From the IMG/VR virus record IMGVR_UViG_3300003690_000008, positions 1 to 60,565 of that record: a stretch of DNA of 60,565 nucleotides; one strand, written 5' to 3'. The notes beneath the pieces were generated by a model. The model made no database searches. It worked only from the letters and a program-made list of their open reading frames with translations, and was not told where the DNA came from. The number at the start of each line of letters is the position of its first letter. Position 1 is the stretch's first letter. This document shows, piece by piece, positions 58,290 through 60,565 of this stretch. The DNA comes from a virus. The position numbers were made by a program, and so were the translations under genes.

Positions 58290-58983
58290 AACACTGGTGG
58301 TCGGCATCATGCGGACAAACAGCACTAGGGTTGAACGGAAAGTATTTCAAAGGGTAGGCGGCATATCGCTTGCGGCCAGGTTCATGCGGAAGCTACGATC
58401 AATCGAGCGGCCTGACGTTGGCATAGGCATCCTAACCAGAGACCAAGACATCATTGATTGCGCAAACGGCAGCGGAGTTAGGGCCTACCATCGCTCAGAA
58501 GGATCAATATCGACTCCGATAGCAGACAACCTATGGAGTCAGTCTTATGAAGAAATCCAACGGAACTACGATAGGGTCATAAGAGTCAATCCCTGTATGC
58601 CATTCCTGGAGGTGAAGACGATAGAAGATGCTATCAGATATTCACGAAGCCTCCCGTTCTGGACTTCGGTATTTCAACGCAACGGCTGGCTGTGGAACGA
58701 AAAACGGGAGCTAACAAACGGCGACGACGAGCCTAGCTCAAGCAGCAGCGGTCCACTATACTACACCATGGGCTCTGCATTCTGGGCCTTCTCGGCTGAG
58801 TCACTTTCCTGGGACAACATACAGAGATGGCAGCAGTGCAGCGAGAGAATCATGCCCTATGAATGGTCGCCAGAATTCTTGGACGTAGATACGCCGTCTG
58901 ACCTGGAGTTATGCAGAGCATGGCACAATCACGCCTTTCACCAAGCGGGGAGAATTAAAAATGAGAAAGACAAAAAAGAGTGA
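58279..58983 (+). CDS. CMP-sugar synthetase-like cytidylyltransferase (234 aa)
   Basis: ATG 58279 overlaps the preceding stop and lies upstream of MEARTLVVGIMRTNSTRVER. VGGISLAARFMRKLRSIERP and RVIRVNPCMPFLEVKTIEDA, ending SPEFLDVDTPSDLELCRA, fit acylneuraminate cytidylyltransferases. It may supply a CMP-activated sugar to the adjacent GT42-like protein. Confidence 0.6.
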   Translation: MEARTLVVGIMRTNSTRVERKVFQRVGGISLAARFMRKLRSIERPDVGIGILTRDQDIIDCANGSGVRAYHRSEGSISTPIADNLWSQSYEEIQRNYDRVIRVNPCMPFLEVKTIEDAIRYSRSLPFWTSVFQRNGWLWNEKRELTNGDDEPSSSSSGPLYYTMGSAFWAFSAESLSWDNIQRWQQCSERIMPYEWSPEFLDVDTPSDLELCRAWHNHAFHQAGRIKNEKDKKE

Positions 58984-59215
58984 GCCGGCCATAAAAACCT
59001 GGAATGCCGCCGAAGTGTCGCAACTACGAAAAGAGCTAGGGGTCACTCAGGTGAGGTTTTCAGTAATTGCTGGCGTGAGCGTGTTCACGATACATAGCTG
59101 GGAGAACCTAGGCACGAACGGCAATCAGCGAAGGATTCCAACCGCCACGTCCAGAGTCGTTCTCGACTCGCTAGAGAACGAAGCCAGAATAACAGCATCC
59201 TGGAAGGCCGGATAA
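58961..59215 (+). CDS. XRE-family HTH regulator (84 aa)
   Basis: LRKELGVTQVRFSVIAGVSV, then FTIHSWENLG: a single HTH (residues about 22-52). Overlaps the previous gene by 23 nt. A palindromic operator lies just downstream (59242), so it may regulate csrA. Confidence 0.75.
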   Translation: MRKTKKSEPAIKTWNAAEVSQLRKELGVTQVRFSVIAGVSVFTIHSWENLGTNGNQRRIPTATSRVVLDSLENEARITASWKAG

Positions 59216-59220
59216 AATTT

Positions 59221-59238
59221 CAGAATTTACCGATTCTG
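59221..59238 (+). promoter_or_regulatory. Small inverted repeat upstream of csrA
   Basis: CAGAAT-TTACCG-ATTCTG; could be a terminator-like hairpin or regulator site. Confidence 0.4.
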
Positions 59239-59241
59239 GGG

Positions 59242-59270
59242 TTGTACTCTGTACAAGTCGATGCTATATT
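59242..59270 (+). promoter_or_regulatory. csrA promoter with palindromic operator
   Basis: TTGTAC (59242-59247) and TATATT (59265-59270, 5/6) are 17 nt apart. TTGTAC-TCT-GTACAA is a perfect inverted repeat covering the -35, so a repressor could block the promoter. Confidence 0.55.
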
Positions 59271-59312
59271 TACCCCCGAATGGAAACCACGAAAAGAAAG
59301 GAATCTCGAACA

Positions 59313-59519
59313 ATGCTTGTTTTGTCACGAAAGAAAGACGAATTCATCGTAATCAGGCCACCTGGATGCGAAGAGATTACTATCGTCGTCATCGAAATAC
59401 GTGGCGATAAGGTTCGGCTCGGGATCAATGCTCCACGGGAAGTGCCTGTCCATAGAAAGGAGGTAATGGATGCCATTGACAGAAAAGCGGCAAAAGAAAT
59501 TCCAGACAACATCACGTAG
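59313..59519 (+). CDS. csrA: CsrA translational regulator (68 aa)
   Basis: ATG 59313 is preceded by AAAGGA and gives the conserved start MLVLSRKKDEFIVI; the in-frame 59280 start would add an unusual tail. ITIVVIEIRGDKVRLGINAP and REVPVHRKEV complete the CsrA core. Phage CsrA binds GGA sites in mRNAs and may silence host or control late genes. Confidence 0.85.
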   Translation: MLVLSRKKDEFIVIRPPGCEEITIVVIEIRGDKVRLGINAPREVPVHRKEVMDAIDRKAAKEIPDNIT

Positions 59520-59690
59520 AGCCTGGAAAGAGCCACGATCAGAAATCAGCACTCAAGAATAGGACAGTTTTTGACACTGCATTGCAGGTATAGAGAAGCC
59601 TGCTGAAATGATTTTGATCCATGTGGTGAGTCCATTTATTTATTTTAGTATCAGTAGCTTGGAGCCAGTGGAGAAGAAAGCACGGATGCC
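59520..59690 (+). other. 171-bp intergenic gap, no confident feature
   Basis: A TTGACA (59571) lacks a -10 at good spacing. No gene seen. SD-like GGAG is weak for the next start. Confidence 0.5.
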
Positions 59691-60565
59691 ATGCCGGACG
59701 AAAACGAAATCACACTGCCGCCGATTGGTTTATATCACGACATTCCATTCGACACTTACAAGGCATGGCCAGCGCTGAATGCCTCGACTCTGGTTCACGG
59801 AAGAACAAACATGGAGCACCTAAAGGAAGCCATTGATGGCCACATGGGCATGGACTCCAAGGACCTGGCATTCGGCCGCGCCTTCCATTGCCGTCTTCTT
59901 GAACCGCATCTATATCACGAGCGGTATCTTATGAGCCCTGCGGAAACACGGCCAGCTACCTATGGGATGGTTCTGTCTGGATGTGCGGAACACATGCTCC
60001 CGAAGACGCCATTCAACCAGAGGAGTACGTAACCCCAGAGGACGCCGAGACCCTTGAGTTAATGGCTGCAAAGATCAAGAGCCATAACATCATTAAGCTC
60101 ATTAGACAGCACGGCGGCTTTGAGACTTCGATGATCTGGAATTATGAAGGAATTCCCCTAAAGGGCAGGGTGGACAAACACATCCCCGGCGGAACCTGCC
60201 CGGCGACCATTCTCGACCTAAAGAAGGTCCGATCAAAAAAGGGAGACGACGAATCATTCGCCAGGTCTATTAAGGAGTACCATTACGACATCCGCGCAGC
60301 CATGTACGTTGACGCAATAAAAGCCCTGACTGATGAGTATCCGATATTTGTGTGGGGCATCATAGAAGATAAGCGTCCATTCAGCATCAACACAATCTAC
60401 GCCAATAGAGAAACACTTGCCGTTGGCCGGTACAAATACAAGAAATTACTCGACGATTACCGACACTGCGAGAACGTAGGCGAGTGGCCTGGTTACTCTG
60501 ACGATTTACATCCAGGAGGATTGTCTGAGTATGAAATCAAAGTACACTCAAGCGCAATACAGGAG
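59691..60565 (+). CDS. PD-(D/E)XK exonuclease, apparent frameshift, truncated by window end
   Basis: Frame 0 codes ITLPPIGLYHDIPFDTYKAW ... FGRAFHCRLLEPHLYHERYL, the N-terminus of RecE/YqaJ-like nucleases, then runs to a stop at 60030. The homologous continuation is in the frame shifted by -1 and starts near 59925-59935: YEPCGNTASYLWDGSVWMCG, then LKGRVDKHIPGG and ILDLKKV (D-x-K catalytic). Break is either a sequence error, a mutation or programmed. Probably recombination exonuclease. Confidence 0.65.

Noticed and set aside
59571-59594. Promoter TTGACA...TATAGA
   Set aside because: Spacer is only 12 nt.

Overview
This 60.6-kb window is part of a tailed-phage (siphovirus-like) genome or prophage. 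Every gene I can support lies on the + strand, genes are tightly packed with many ATGA or few-base overlaps, no stretch above 300 bp lacks a gene, and no tRNA with a full cloverleaf or rRNA was seen. Both window ends cut genes. The host cannot be read off directly. Sigma-like, CsrA, cold-shock and Tat-signal proteins point to a bacterium; a Planctomycetes-type host is a guess from the style of the gene families.

Layout. (1) 1-12 kb: many small accessory ORFs, several zinc-ribbon proteins, three small proteins with twin-arginine-like N-termini, a sigma region-4 protein, a DPPY DNA methyltransferase, a stand-alone ClpC N-domain protein and a HAD phosphatase / P-loop kinase pair, closed by a strong terminator at 11950. 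(2) 12-15.5 kb: a new promoter, a MerR-like HTH gene and fibre/beta-rich structural proteins. (3) 15.6-29.3 kb: takeover and DNA-modification genes. These include a Tad1-like anti-Thoeris candidate, an ATP-grasp-like protein, three ParB-like proteins, a tandem GT-B glycosyltransferase, two more DNA methyltransferases, a GNAT, dCMP deaminase, cold-shock protein and an RNA polymerase alpha-CTD-like protein. A tRNA-Met-like / terminator element lies at 24313. (4) 29.8-40.6 kb: Mu-like head genes (protease/scaffold, decoration protein D, capsid E, gp36-like, gpG-like), then tail genes ending in a tail-chaperone pair with a canonical -1 slippery site.

(5) 40.6-54 kb is the remarkable part. A portal protein is fused to a 2H phosphoesterase and an ADP-ribosyltransferase (ART)-like domain. 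It is followed by a string of ORFs carrying a conserved 36-residue module (core GPRGG..W.N..TG......P GG), ten full copies in all. Each copy is followed by a different payload: topoisomerase IB, a DUF3626-like domain, several ART-like domains, two HExxH metalloproteases and duplicated DUF6900-like repeats. One ORF (about 1,607 aa) strings four module-payload units together. The island ends at a Mu gpF-like minor head protein, so it sits between portal and gpF, where products could be packaged and delivered with the DNA. I propose a modular virion-delivered effector arsenal.

(6) 55-60.6 kb: a large tail/collar protein, a DUF115/GT42-like and CMP-sugar synthetase-like pair, an XRE regulator beside a promoter with a palindromic operator, CsrA, and a PD-(D/E)XK exonuclease with an apparent frameshift running off the window.

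Functional reading: small early proteins and regulators (sigma-4, alpha-CTD, CsrA, Csp, ClpN) could redirect host transcription, translation and proteolysis. Methyltransferases, glycosyltransferases and nucleotide enzymes could modify or protect phage DNA or glycans. The tagged effectors could act immediately after DNA entry. All functional calls come from motif recognition by eye, with no database search.
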